From Emydura subglobosa (lineage: Eukaryota > Chordata > Testudines > Chelidae): a stretch of 64,000 nt of DNA. The translations under genes were made by a program, and so were the position numbers. Positions 58,201-63,500 of the stretch are shown here, piece after piece. The stretch covers positions 57,120,838 to 57,184,837 of the forward strand of contig ML679958.1 of the NCBI GenBank assembly GCA_007922225.1. The letters run 5' to 3'. Positions within the stretch are counted from its first letter, which is position 1, and each line of letters opens with the position of its first letter. Below the pieces are notes generated by a model. It saw only the letters and a program-made list of their open reading frames with translations, was not told the DNA's origin and ran no database searches.

Positions 58201-60583
58201 TAACCACCACCATGACAGCAGCATGTGGCTGCCAGGGCTGATTCTCACTCCTTTTGCTCCCATGTAAATTATTTCCATCTTGGGCTGATGGTGGTGGTTT
58301 GGTGCAGAGAAACAGATGCCAGGTTTCACCTTTCTAGAAGAGAACATCACAACCCCACACCAGCTCACTCCAGGAAAGGGGAAGTGAGCCTTAGATAATG
58401 CACTAACTCTTAAATTTAAGAAATTAAAATTAAATGTGCTCTCCAAAAAGTTTCAAACCCACACAATGCTGACCCTCTGCTCCTATGCAGTCATAGTAGT
58501 TCTGTGCCAATGCAGAATTACAGTGCATAGTTACTCCCAAATATAAGAACAAAAACTATGTTCCAGTTCCTGCCAAATAAAACTCCTTAATTTACTCTAT
58601 CTTTTCTGTCCAGAATTTGTATGCATTATTTACTAGAAGCGACTAAATAAAATCTTTGTTGAAGCCAAATAATATGAACTTTTACAATGAAAGAATAGAT
58701 TGCCATCTAAAAGAATGTTTACTGTATACACACTGTATACCCCATCAGCATCCCTAGAGTTGTGTGTGTTTATAACATTTTATGTAGATCACTTGTGTCA
58801 CTGAGCTTGTTACAAAGAATTTATGTACACAGTTCTTGTGATTCCTGGATTTTGTGCAATTCTCTTTTTTAACTTATATGATATAGTGCCTCCAGAATTT
58901 TCCTTTATGTAAAATGTTCAGTAAAATGGCTCCTGCAGTTCTTAAGGGCTTGGTGCATTTCAATGAGTCCCTCAACATGGAGGGAAAGTTTAGATATTAG
59001 ACCTGGTTTGGGGAGGTAGCAAGTGTCTACAAGCTCCCATTGAAGCACCGTGGGTGTATCTGTTAGTAAATATTAATTCTTTTAGTTATTTCTTTCTGTG
59101 TATTTGATTCATTTATATATTAACTATTCTTCATCTTTAACAAAGAATGTGTCTGAATTCTAAGACCCAGAACACTAAGGCCTTGAGTGATAAGTAATCC
59201 TATTCAGGAATTTTATGCATTAAATAGGCTGTATTTACTAATTTGTGGCATCTACCCACCCATCCATCCACATTTTTAGAGTGAGAGCGTATAGAGATGA
59301 CATTAGAACATCCATATCTTTTGGCAAAGACAGTTTCTTTGTCTAAAACCCTATATAACGACACTGGTATGGGAAATTAGTTAGGGAATAAGAACTGCGC
59401 ATCCCTCGAAATACAGCAAAGGAGAGACACAGAGCCAGCTCTTGGTCTGGCAACAAAGGGTAGTAACGTATCTATTTCTTTCTGTATTCTGCATAGTGCT
59501 GTACTAATTTCTGATTGACAATCTTTGATTAAATCATTCTAATTGAGCCTATTATTTGACAATTTCAAGTCTTTAACTCAGACATGCAACAATGGTAGAT
59601 GTGGATATTCTGTGCTGCTCAAAAATCAAGACATAGGAGGTAACGGATCATATATTGTGCACATAGAATCATAGAAGATTAGAATTGGAAGGGACCTCAG
59701 AAGGTCATCTAGTCCAACCTCCTCCTCAAAGCAGGACTAACCATGTACTTGTACTTAGAGAATTTGTTAAGCACATTCTATAAATGGACATTTCATACGT
59801 GTACAGTTTTCAAAGAGAACAGTTCAACCATATAAACATGCAATAGCTATGGTATGCCAACACTGGCATTAGAGAAAGATTAACTTGACCATGGATAGCT
59901 AAACAAGACTCAAAATTTGATCTCCAATCCTAAATTCAAGACACCCAGATTGGGGGAAGGGGGAGAAGAGGGTTATGAACTTTAGGAGGGTGTCAAGTTA
60001 ACATTTAACATGTCTTGTAAAACCTAATTTGAACAGCTATGGCACCACCTTTCTAATGGGAACCTTTTTACAGATACCACATCAGTCTATGGTTGAATTA
60101 TTCTTTTCCTAATCTGGCTTTTCTACCCATGGAAGATATTTTAGTCAGACGAGAACGGGTACAAGAACAGTCTGCCTGGTGATGGAGACCTTTACTAGAT
60201 GATCACAATCAGTGCTTAGTTTGTGCTGGGGCTTGGCAGAACTCAGCCCTGGCACCTCTAGACTTGGCAGTTCATAGCCCTGGCATCTCTGGGCTTGCCC
60301 TGTCAGTTATGAAAGTAAAATAATTGCTTAAGCCCCAGCTCCTCTTTCATTACAATGTAATGATCCCTTCTGGCCTTGGATTCTATGTTGTGGTACCAGC
60401 TGCACATATGAAAACAATGTAAAGGCTGAGATAAAACCGCAAGCGTCATAAAAACACAGACGAAAGCTGCATTTTTTTTTTTTTTTAAAAAGTTCATCTT
60501 GAGAGCATTAGATAATGCACTTACTTTTCTGTATCTGGCTCCTTCTGGTTTCATTTGGAGGTATCAAGACATAGGCACCCGTA
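2018..60583 (-). CDS. EPSTI1: EPSTI1, epithelial stromal interaction protein 1, 5'-partial spliced gene
   Basis: Ten exons on the minus strand join into one open frame of 742 nt (one base completing a split codon, 246 codons and a stop). They match the mammalian EPSTI1 protein in order: an [12 protein letters not shown] segment, a LERWKEQ segment, an [10 protein letters not shown] segment, then charged Glu/Lys/Arg-rich coiled-coil blocks and a [17 protein letters not shown] block near the end. All introns are GT-AG, and every phase junction is consistent. From knowledge of the family, EPSTI1 is an interferon-inducible coiled-coil protein without a known catalytic domain, linked to epithelial-stromal signalling, macrophage activation and antiviral responses. 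No signal peptide or membrane segment is visible. The exon carrying the start codon (about 60 residues in human) is missing and probably lies beyond 64000, so no promoter can be assessed. Introns range from 111 bp to about 18 kb. Confidence 0.95.
2138..2243 (-). CDS. EPSTI1: EPSTI1 exon 10
   Basis: Exon of 106 bp. The acceptor follows a long C/T tract that includes a run of Cs. The first base completes the Ser codon begun in exon 9, then 35 codons start [17 protein letters not shown] and end GDSW before donor GTGAGT (2132-2137). [16 protein letters not shown] is the most conserved block in the gene. If the donor is not used, the frame runs 22 codons further to a stop at 2069-2071, giving a possible retained-intron C-terminus. 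Confidence 0.95.
2244..4229 (-). other. EPSTI1: EPSTI1 intron 9
   Basis: A 1986-bp intron between exons 9 and 10. I see no repeat family, exon or RNA gene in it, only AT-rich unique-looking sequence and a G/C run at the acceptor side of exon 10 (about 2253-2264). Confidence 0.7.
4230..4303 (-). CDS. EPSTI1: EPSTI1 exon 9
   Basis: Exon of 74 bp, acceptor CATTCCCAG, donor GTATAA. It starts in phase 0 and ends two bases into a codon. It encodes [20 protein letters not shown] and then NEQR. SELLEL is identical to the mammalian protein. It is charged and helical like exon 6, with which it shares length and phase. Confidence 0.95.
5271..5380. repeat. Ancient amniote interspersed repeat fragment (tentative)
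   Basis: GATCCTGCAGCCCTTATGC followed by an AGTAATCC/GGATTACTC pair resembles an old, partly palindromic family in which reptile copies carry CCTGCA and ATGGGA blocks. Related phrases occur at 45398-45500 and 58085-58185. The family name is unknown. Confidence 0.35.
8290..8375 (+). mobile_element. MIR-like SINE fragment
   Basis: The order CTAGATCTGGGTTACATGTCC, CAGCTCTACCACAGACTCA, then TTGAGCTTGGACAACTTACT follows the core of MIR-type SINEs (a GGGTTC-like box B region, then CTCTGCCACTxxCT and CTTGGGCAAGTxACT). It is short and diverged, with no clear ends. Confidence 0.5.
8555..9490 (+). mobile_element. CR1 LINE, 5'-truncated, decayed
   Basis: It begins in the reverse transcriptase region (GCCTGGAAAGGAGCAAATAT, then the GGGAATTTTAGGCCAGTCAT block). 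It continues through the YLDF-like segment and the ORF2 C-terminus, and ends in the 3' UTR phrase ATGACCTTCTGAATTTCCTT and a CTATGATT tail. Internal deletions and stops break the frame. An open stretch at 8837-9145 is what is left of ORF2. Confidence 0.85.
9636..9920. mobile_element. Inverted-repeat (MITE-like) element
   Basis: The left arm (about 9636-9690, containing AACTGTTCTTTGAAACGTG) and the right arm (about 9862-9920, ending AAGAACAGTTAAAGAAGG) are imperfect complements over about 55 bp, with TTGCACATGTCCATTCCATG in the left arm. The sequence after 9920, with TGATTGCACATGTGCATT, recurs inverted at 15735-15770. This points to a dispersed repeat family. No transposase is present and the superfamily is not known. 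Confidence 0.65.
10139..12100 (+). mobile_element. Older CR1 LINE interrupted by a younger CR1
   Basis: ORF2 reverse transcriptase sequence runs from about 10139 to 10538 (GACCTGGGAAACTACAGGCC and the [13 protein letters not shown] block). It breaks off, and resumes at 11253 with ACTGAAAGTTGAACTGTCAG, the next part of the same ORF. It then continues to a LINE C-terminal segment near 12055-12100. The 714 bp between the two halves are a second CR1 3' end. Confidence 0.8.
10539..11252 (+). mobile_element. Younger CR1 LINE 3' end nested in an older CR1
   Basis: A 5'-truncated CR1 running from AGAAAAGGACCCGGGGGTTA through the ORF2 C-terminus to the tail TGACCTCCTGAGGTCCCTTC and CTATGAT. The 3' half keeps an open frame of about 104 codons (10852-11166), with the [13 protein letters not shown] and [14 protein letters not shown] phrases typical of CR1. 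Its orientation matches that of the host copy. Confidence 0.85.
12100..14285 (+). mobile_element. CR1 LINE ORF2, long decayed copy
   Basis: At 2.2 kb this is the longest CR1 here. It starts upstream of the reverse transcriptase (GGGTGAAAGTGATCATAGAA) and runs through the palm ([11 protein letters not shown] at about 13219-13251, and [15 protein letters not shown]). The expected FADD catalytic box reads LADN, so the enzyme would be dead even without the stops. It ends CCTACGATTCTATGATGG. A poly(A) run at about 12415-12430 and several frameshifts break the ORF. Confidence 0.87.
14289..14773 (+). mobile_element. CR1 LINE 3' UTR (L3-like)
   Basis: GATGGTATGATGAGACTGCA, GGTGTCTGGCTGGTGGGTCT, CTTGCAGGTTTAAACTAGTG and GGTCAGACTAGACGACCACA, ending AGTCTATGAGTCTATG. 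This is the 3' part of the CR1 family whose inverted copy lies at 365-893. It abuts the end of the preceding CR1 directly. Confidence 0.8.
14776..15785. repeat. Unclassified interspersed repeat, possibly non-autonomous DNA element
   Basis: It is GC-richer than its surroundings, with repeated GGTGCCGG-type phrases near 14970-15080. The end GACTGCACATGTGCAATCAC (15737-15770) is an inverted match to the 9925-9950 region of the other repeat in this intron. Short open frames at 14872-15129 and 15078-15302 show no recognisable domain, and I do not call them genes. Superfamily and limits are uncertain. Confidence 0.4.
16075..16158 (-). CDS. EPSTI1: EPSTI1 exon 8
   Basis: Exon of 84 bp in phase 0 at both ends, acceptor GGGCAATAG, donor GTAATT. 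It encodes [19 protein letters not shown] and then EMKAEQRRK, parallel to the mammalian segment with ENRKLQ and MKxEQ. The polypyrimidine tract is weak; the acceptor was chosen because it keeps the frame and the mammalian alignment. Confidence 0.93.
16945..17300 (+). mobile_element. Old CR1-type LINE fragment
   Basis: CATTCTGGGTCCAATATTAT followed by CAGCAATGACTTGAGGG corresponds to the reverse-transcriptase segment that reads ILGPILFxxFINDL in better copies of this window. The downstream segment keeps a LINE-like spacing but is heavily diverged. Confidence 0.5.
17345..17650. repeat. AT-rich MITE-like repeat
   Basis: Alternating AAACGTTTTGTG / TTTGATTTGAAC / CAAAACATTTCATTTG phrases form several short palindromes. 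A related sequence lies at 51455-51575. No target duplication could be identified. Confidence 0.4.
19204..19332. mobile_element. hAT MITE with perfect 8-bp target duplication
   Basis: A 129-bp element starting CAGCAGTTTAACC and ending with the complement of CAGTGGTTTTCAACC. It is flanked by GACTAGAC at 19196-19203 and 19333-19340. The internal GTGGACCCCTATAAAATTT and GGGTCTGTGGACCACAGG are typical of the short hAT family seen elsewhere in the window. Confidence 0.9.
19354..19387. repeat. C-run followed by T-run
   Basis: Fifteen C are followed directly by nineteen T, close to a MITE. Homopolymer length here is the kind most prone to sequencing or assembly error. Confidence 0.9.
19994..20087 (-). 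CDS. EPSTI1: EPSTI1 exon 7
   Basis: Exon of 94 bp. The acceptor has a clean pyrimidine run (TCTCTCTCTAG) and the donor is GTAAGT (19988-19993). One base finishes the Phe codon split with exon 6, then 31 codons run from [19 protein letters not shown] to a final GPESTAW. The end matches the STW end of the mammalian exon. It is the less charged linker between the two helical halves. Confidence 0.93.
20526..21257 (+). mobile_element. CR1 LINE 3' end
   Basis: The usual CR1 ORF2 C-terminal phrases (GTGTGCCCTTATTGCCAAG, GACTTATGAGGAGAGGCTGA, CCATCCTTAGAGGTTTTTAA). The tail is disturbed after 21103: about 100 bp of other sequence with short tandem copies of CCTGAGATCTCCCTG and of CCCTTCCAACCTAATATT precede the final CTATGA. 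Confidence 0.8.
22213..22252. repeat. (GCAC)10 microsatellite
   Basis: Ten perfect tandem copies of GCAC. The Arg/Ala/Cys/Val-repeat open frames on both strands around it are translations of this repeat and not genes. Confidence 0.95.
23824..25877 (+). mobile_element. hAT DNA transposon with decayed transposase
   Basis: The left end reads CAGGGCGCCCATA and the right end is the complement of CAGGGCCCAAGCATA. It is flanked by AGCATACG (23816-23823) and AGCATGTG (25878-25885), an 8-bp target duplication with two differences, both transitions. The interior carries the remains of a ZMYM1-like hAT transposase. At 2054 bp it is shorter than an autonomous member, because the middle of the coding region is gone. 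Confidence 0.85.
24392..25510 (+). pseudogene. hAT transposase remnant (ZMYM1-like), core deleted
   Basis: The N-terminus starts at the ATG at 24392 with a Lys/Arg-rich segment ([16 protein letters not shown], then ILQFF), typical of hAT transposases related to vertebrate ZMYM1-like proteins. It passes quickly into the segment [19 protein letters not shown], which in full-length relatives lies several hundred residues further on, so the catalytic core is missing. After the stop at 24889 a second frame continues (KRFHDE, then ATNNICLTF). The C-terminal dimerisation motif [11 protein letters not shown] is at about 25328-25360, followed by an HSTMG segment and a SIEGELA segment with a stop between them. 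Two frames and several stops make it non-functional. Confidence 0.85.
26200..26373 (+). repeat. 5' LTR of the Gypsy element
   Basis: It starts TGTAATGGAACGTTAAACTG. A TATATAAG at about 26320-26328 could be its TATA box. Compared with the 3' LTR it lacks a stretch of about 16 bp just after TGTAAT. The 3' limit is estimated from where similarity to the other LTR ends. Confidence 0.7.
26487..28560 (+). pseudogene. Gypsy gag-pol remnant
   Basis: Gag: an opening frame at 26487-26684, then a frame change to a segment with [15 protein letters not shown] and [14 protein letters not shown] CxxC zinc-knuckle start lies near 27130. The protease region retains GANVT near 27375-27390, but a stop codon replaces the residue before it in the active-site loop. 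Integrase: GPQFTAAEF near 27927-27955 and [15 protein letters not shown] near 27997-28040, with stops between. Reverse transcriptase is absent. Many stops and frame changes show long inactivity. Confidence 0.8.
28689..28888 (+). repeat. 3' LTR of the Gypsy element
   Basis: It starts TGTAATATTTTAAGGGGATG and shares GTTAAACT, CTGTGTG, AACCTCAGCCATGCCTGCAG and TCTGGTACA blocks with the 5' LTR, with many differences between the two. This suggests an old insertion. The polypurine tract before it is poor (GGTAGGAA). Confidence 0.7.
30936..31017 (+). mobile_element. CR1 LINE tail
   Basis: Only the last 80 bp of a CR1: GTCCTGCTTTGAGCAGGG, TGACCTCCTGAGGTCCCTTC, then CTATGATTCTATTCTATG. Confidence 0.85.
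32320..33603 (-). mobile_element. CR1 LINE 3' half
   Basis: On the minus strand, reverse transcriptase sequence beginning near 33600 ([19 protein letters not shown], then [13 protein letters not shown] and YLDF) continues through the ORF2 C-terminus to a 3' tail at about 32320-32400 (AGAATCATAGAAGATTAGGG on the plus strand). Frameshifts occur but large frames remain. Confidence 0.85.
33808..34425 (-). mobile_element. CR1 LINE 3' end, different subfamily
   Basis: The plus strand shows GGACCACAAAGGTCATCTAG and CCCCTGCCAAAATGCAGGAT, a CR1 tail distinct from the neighbouring copy. It is followed by an inverted ORF2 C-terminus and ends near TGCAACAGCACCACAT. An open frame at 33935-34210 is its remnant. 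Confidence 0.8.
34427..34815 (+). repeat. Candidate solo LTR or transcribed repeat end
   Basis: It ends with a poly(A) signal (AATAAA at 34752-34757) and a short U5-like segment, followed by an A-rich stretch at about 34845-34895. The layout resembles an LTR, but no partner copy, primer site or target duplication was found. Confidence 0.3.
35590..36115. repeat. MITE-like interspersed repeat
   Basis: The left side has GTCAGTGTCTACACTACAGC and the right side ATTGTAGTGTAGACATGCCC, so TGTCTACACTAC is inverted at the ends. An internal CTGTGTAGACACTGCCTTA suggests a duplicated or nested terminus at about 35750. The GC-richer centre has no coding remnant. Confidence 0.5.
38028..38101 (-). CDS. EPSTI1: EPSTI1 exon 6
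   Basis: Exon of 74 bp starting in phase 0 after acceptor ATATTGCAG and ending two bases into a codon at donor GTAAGT. It encodes [19 protein letters not shown] and then DEDRY. KLEEK and RRE are shared with mammals. It is almost entirely Glu/Lys/Arg/Gln, typical of a single alpha helix or coiled coil. Confidence 0.94.
38334..39070 (-). mobile_element. Young CR1 LINE 3' end with open ORF2 C-terminus
   Basis: The least damaged CR1 here. On the minus strand the frame is open for 214 codons (38427-39071), beginning in the polymerase C-terminus ([20 protein letters not shown]). It passes [20 protein letters not shown] and ends in [13 protein letters not shown] before a 3' UTR and a tail of repeated TCATAGAA units (38334-38356 on the plus strand). 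It is 5'-truncated at about 39070, as is usual for CR1. Confidence 0.92.
39330..39530 (-). mobile_element. MIR SINE
   Basis: On the minus strand a tRNA-like head (GTCCAGTGGTTAGGGCACTA, with GGTTCAATTCC as box B) is followed by the MIR core and the phrase CACGGGGTGTTGTGAGGAT. Its length is close to a full MIR. Confidence 0.75.
39955..40201. mobile_element. MITE-like element with imperfect terminal inverted repeats
   Basis: The left end has ATCTACATGCGGAAATTGAC. The complement of the right end has GTCTACATGAGGACTGG. The interior repeats TTATTCCAGAATAA-type palindromes. It is about 247 bp with no coding capacity. The superfamily is uncertain. Confidence 0.5.
44339..44744. mobile_element. MITE-like element with terminal inverted repeats
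   Basis: The left end is AGTAAGGAGAAGTTTTTTGT followed by CACAG. The complement of the right end is AGTAAGGTTGATTTTTGTCA followed by CGG. The 406-bp centre is C-rich. The Pro/Gly-rich frames inside are by-products of that composition. No clear target duplication was found. Confidence 0.5.
45398..45500. repeat. Ancient amniote interspersed repeat fragment (tentative)
   Basis: AAGGCCCCAATACTGCAAA, CCTCAATGGCATTCCGTGCA and GGATTCTGCAAGAATAAG resemble the partly palindromic old family also seen at 58085-58185. Confidence 0.4.
45506..47062 (+). mobile_element. CR1 LINE split by a hAT MITE
   Basis: CR1 reverse-transcriptase and C-terminal sequence from GGGAACAAATTATCAAACAA (45513) to ATGGACTAGAT at 46764 is interrupted by a 259-bp MITE. 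It resumes at 47024 and ends CCCTACATTTCTAGGATTCT. Many indels mark it as old. Confidence 0.85.
46765..47023. mobile_element. hAT MITE with perfect 8-bp target duplication
   Basis: It starts CAGGGGTTCTCAACC and ends with the complement of CAGCAGTTCTCAACT. It is flanked by GACTAGAT at 46757-46764 and 47024-47031. The GC-rich centre consists of GCTTCAGCCCC / GGGGCTC-type phrases. It sits in the tail of a CR1, so it is younger than that CR1. Confidence 0.92.
49007..49082. repeat. Palindromic ancient repeat
   Basis: GTGAAATCCTGGCTGCACTG and AAGTCAATG are mirrored by CATTGACTTTAGTAGGGCC and AGCATTTCA. This forms an imperfect inverted repeat of about 32-bp arms of a type common in amniote genomes. 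Confidence 0.6.
50294..50377 (-). CDS. EPSTI1: EPSTI1 exon 5
   Basis: Exon of 84 bp in phase 0 at both ends, acceptor ACCATACAG, donor GTACGA. It encodes 28 residues of charged coiled coil beginning [17 protein letters not shown] and ending MKIIQREK; both ends match mammalian EPSTI1. Only 625 bp separate it from exon 4. It is the first member of an exon triplet that recurs as exons 8-10. Confidence 0.95.
50378..51002 (-). other. EPSTI1: EPSTI1 intron 4
   Basis: A 625-bp intron, the second shortest in the gene. It holds only A-rich runs (about 50488-50509 and 50949-50987). Confidence 0.8.
51003..51076 (-). CDS. EPSTI1: EPSTI1 exon 4
   Basis: Exon of 74 bp, acceptor TATTTTCTAG. The donor reads AAG|GTCAGG, weaker than the other donors of the gene. 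The exon supplies two bases of a Gly codon and then 24 codons ([20 protein letters not shown], then YHQK). The SETExRQKQQ and LMQSKY motifs are shared with mammals. It is basic and predicted to be helical. It ends in phase 0. Confidence 0.94.
51455..51575. repeat. AT-rich MITE-like repeat
   Basis: CTTGGTCAAAAAAGCAGGAA, ATATTTTGTCAAAACTG and GGAAAATTTCTACCAGCTCT form a TTTTGxCAAAA-rich, partly palindromic unit related to 17345-17650. Confidence 0.45.
52220..52790 (-). mobile_element. Old CR1-type LINE reverse-transcriptase fragment
   Basis: The minus-strand frame at 52204-52689 contains [19 protein letters not shown] and [18 protein letters not shown], matching the LDFxKAFDxVPH and WLxxRxQRVVxN segments of CR1-like reverse transcriptases. 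An ORF end and tail are missing. The segment at 51940-52030 may be a detached 3' part. Confidence 0.7.
55595..55735 (-). mobile_element. Old CR1 LINE fragment
   Basis: The plus-strand order CAGTCTTCTCAAGACTAACC, CACTTCCTTTAAACCTTTCC and TCATAGGTCAGATTTCC is the inverse of the CR1 C-terminal segment with ERLKELG and LFSLxKRR. Confidence 0.6.
55749..56279. mobile_element. GC-rich foldback element, probably hAT-related
   Basis: A 531-bp element flanked by GTTGTTCC (55741-55748) and GTTGCTCC (56280-56287), an 8-bp duplication with one difference. Inside, a long inverted repeat pairs about 55814-55860 with about 56131-56176; one arm reads GGACAGGGAGCTAGCCT. The right terminus is the complement of CAGGCCCGCTGAC, while the left terminus is poorly matched. 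Open frames on both strands reflect composition and symmetry. Confidence 0.6.
57059..57142 (-). CDS. EPSTI1: EPSTI1 exon 3
   Basis: Exon of 84 bp, acceptor TTTGATTTAG, donor GTAAGG (57053-57058). It begins with two bases that finish an Ile codon and leaves one base of a Gly codon. It encodes [19 protein letters not shown] and then IKLKPQKL. ELxNLExWKEQ is the best match to mammalian EPSTI1. The start phase fits exon 2 and the end phase fits exon 4. Confidence 0.93.
58085..58185. repeat. Ancient palindromic repeat fragment
   Basis: CACCTTGCCCAAATTCAGCA, then CAATGGGATTATGCACATGC and TTAAGTTCTTTGCTGGGGCC. CACATGCTTAAG and TTTGCTGGxxxGGGCC are hallmarks of an old repeat frequent in reptiles and birds. 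Confidence 0.5.
59665..59745 (-). mobile_element. CR1 LINE tail
   Basis: The plus strand reads CATAGAATCATAGAAGATTA, GGACCTCAGAAGGTCATCTA, GTCCAACCTCCTCCTC and AAAGCAGGACTAACC. This is the 3' end of a CR1 inserted in minus orientation and truncated to about 80 bp. Confidence 0.88.
60525..60583 (-). CDS. EPSTI1: EPSTI1 exon 2 (first exon in window)
   Basis: Exon of 59 bp. The acceptor follows a pyrimidine tract (TTTCTTTCCATTGTAG) and the donor is GTAAGT at 60519-60524. The first base completes a codon, 19 full codons follow ([19 protein letters not shown]), and one base is left over. The AY-LI-PN and RR--IQ pattern matches the mammalian protein at the start of its conserved part. Numbering as exon 2 assumes one upstream coding exon as in mammals. 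Confidence 0.9.
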
Positions 60584-63500
60584 CTACAATGGAAAGAAAG
60601 TTGTTAATAATTGTCACATGATCCTATGAATTCATTATTATTTTCTACTGGACCTTTAAGATTTTTAGAATTTCTGTAAGAATAGCTACAAGGTTTAGAA
60701 TAATCAGGATGCATGAATTCTGTAGTAGGTATATTCATCACGATGTTTTTGTCACAAGCCATGCTGTACGTCACATGTGCCAAGGATAAGATTTTCAGAA
60801 ACACTCAGCATTGGCCTCACTTTGCTTATGAAAGTTCCTCCTACACGGCTGACATCATATCTCCTTAATTTCAAGATGTATAAGACTGTATTTCCATAGA
60901 TTTGTTACAAAATGTTATACAGTACATCCTGTCCATGAACATCGGACGAATGTTGTCTATCAGCAAAGGCGTGGGAATGAGCAGTTCTGGTATTCCTCTT
61001 CTCAGGCTCCATCCTATGAGGTACTTAATGCCCTCAAGCACCTACTGATGTCCACCTTTGGGCCCATGCCTCAGTTTCCTCATCTATAAAATGGGGAAAG
61101 TACATCACAGTGATGTCATGAAGCTTACTTTTTGTGAAGGACTTTGAATTTCTTGGGCATATTTATTATTTTGCAACTGTGCATGAAGGCCTCCCCCCAC
61201 ATCTTCCAATCAGGAATGGGGCCCAGTTGTGCTAGGGGACTAAACTTTTAAGGAATGGGGTGAGGACAGAGGAAAAGGTGAAGGAGAGCAGGTGAAGAAG
61301 AACAAGGCTGGCTGGCAGTGGAAGAACTGTGAAGGAAAGATACAAAGCATAGCTAGGGAAAAATACTTGAACAGGGGATGCAACAACAACAAAAATCACA
61401 CAGAGCTCCAATTGCAAAAAGCAGTCTGCTGCCATATCACTGGGATCCCGGGCAGGGAAGGGAAATATTTGCTTAATTGCTGATTTCTCTTTGAAGGCTT
61501 ACTCTAGGAGGAGGTGGATTAATTTAAAAGATTAAAGATGCAGCTGGCACAATTAATGCTGAAGCTGATACAATCCTTTCTTATCTTATTGTGATGTCCA
61601 CTGAACATTTTCCACCCAGCCAAGTACCCTTAATAAAGGGAGCACTGTGGCAGCAATATTTACTGCACCATTGCAAGTCTGGCTATAACGTGATGCGTTA
61701 TAAGGTTATTCAGATGAAATTTCATACCACAAGTATTGCACAAAAGTTAATGACCAATTTAACACAAATTAGCAAAGCTTATCCTTGTTTATTTAATACA
61801 ATTTGTTATCCTTGATCATATTACTATATGCCTCTACAAGTGTTCCCTTATTTGGCTGCATTTAAAAAATGTTTAGAATTTCCCCCCAACTGATCTTGAA
61901 TGCCATCTGCTCTAGTCTTTGAAAGGTTTGTTCGGTTTGTTTTTATGGTATTTTATTAGCCAAATTTCAGACTGCAGGCACTGTATTTCTCGTGAGATGT
62001 TATACATGAGTTTGTCAGCTTCTCCGGTCCTCTTCTTGTTTCCTGTATTTTGTCTCCAAACTTTGTCAAAGAAAACTAGTTCAGAAAAATATATAAAGTT
62101 TCATTTTTCAGAATGACTTCCAAGACTATCATGATGAGCATCATAATAGGTTATGGAGACAGACAGAGATAGGAATTAGCCTTTAAATTTACTCATATTG
62201 AAAGGATACGAAATTTCACAGTATTATGGTTCCTCTGCTTTATATCACTTTTAACATAGGTTTAAAAAAACCAAAAAACTGGGGATCTATAGAAAGAACT
62301 GTCATCAAATCTGAAACATACATAATCTCCATAAAGCTGATCATTTCCTTAGTCTGCCATTTCTGTTGGCACGAATATATGTATAATGAACAGATGCATC
62401 GGTACAAGAAATGAAACAGCACCATAAAAGCCTGTGCAGTTAAAAAGAGACTGTTAAAGGCTGACTGTGTTTATTGAAGTTGATTTGGAAACCAGTTGAA
62501 AGCTTCAAAATAAATAGGAGAGAAGCAGATGCAGACCGGGAAAGGGACAAAAACAGCTTTGTCTTCCTTCATGTCTATCATATAATGCTTTGGTTATTTT
62601 AACTATCAGTTCGAAATAGAAGGTGGTAAACATATACTAAAGTCCCTAAGCATGTATCTATCCCATGAATGTAGGTTACATTATGAGCATAGGGTTGGGA
62701 GGTCGTGGACAAGGATGTTCCAGGTATGCACCATTGGGAGTTGGCAAACGACCTGGTAACATTATAGAACTAGACCCAGCTGAACAGTCACAGTGTGGCT
62801 TTGGACATACAAAGCCTACTGGAAATCCATCACGGTGGAAACTAAGTACCAAATTCTAAGTCCCCAGTCCTGCAGTTGCCATGTATGTTCTTTAATGAGG
62901 TTCTGCAGTCACCCATAGACTGTCAATTGCAGGATTGGAGCTTAAATCCATACTCTAATTTGTTATCCCTTTTCCTTGAGACTTTTGCATTAACTGTTTT
63001 TTTCCCTTATGTATAAAAGGAATTCTTTCACTCTGTGTTTCTGTCAGTTTGCAGTACCATGTGTCAGAGAGATCCTCTCCCACAGACCCTCTGATTCTGC
63101 AAAGCCTTACAGGATCCTAGTTACAACTGGGCAATTTAATATTCCAGTCAGTTTCCTGATTAAGCAGAATCTGAGCTACTGCAGTAACTGTATTTGGAAA
63201 TGAGTTCTCCTAATTGCCTTGCTGAAAATTAATGAAATGTCCTAATTTTGAAGATTATTTTAAATTATCAATAGTGCACACAATGAAGTACAAAGAGGAT
63301 GAAAAAACGGCATAAAACAAAAAGGAGATAAAATGTTTTCTACTATTCAGGCTCCAAAATAATGACTTATTTGTTTATTTTGTGATGAAAGAAATCTATC
63401 ATTTTATTTTTTTAATCTTTTCCTTCTGATGTCTCTTTAGAGCTATAAAGGATGTTCCCTCCTCCTTTCCTGCCCCCCCCAGCAGAGATCTAATTAATGA

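Larger units (their letters stand above)
57143..60524 (-). other. EPSTI1: EPSTI1 intron 2
   Basis: A 3.4-kb intron with an old palindromic repeat (58085-58185) and a CR1 tail (59665-59745). The remainder is AT-rich and unassigned. A T-run at 60471-60486 lies just downstream of the exon 2 donor. Confidence 0.7.
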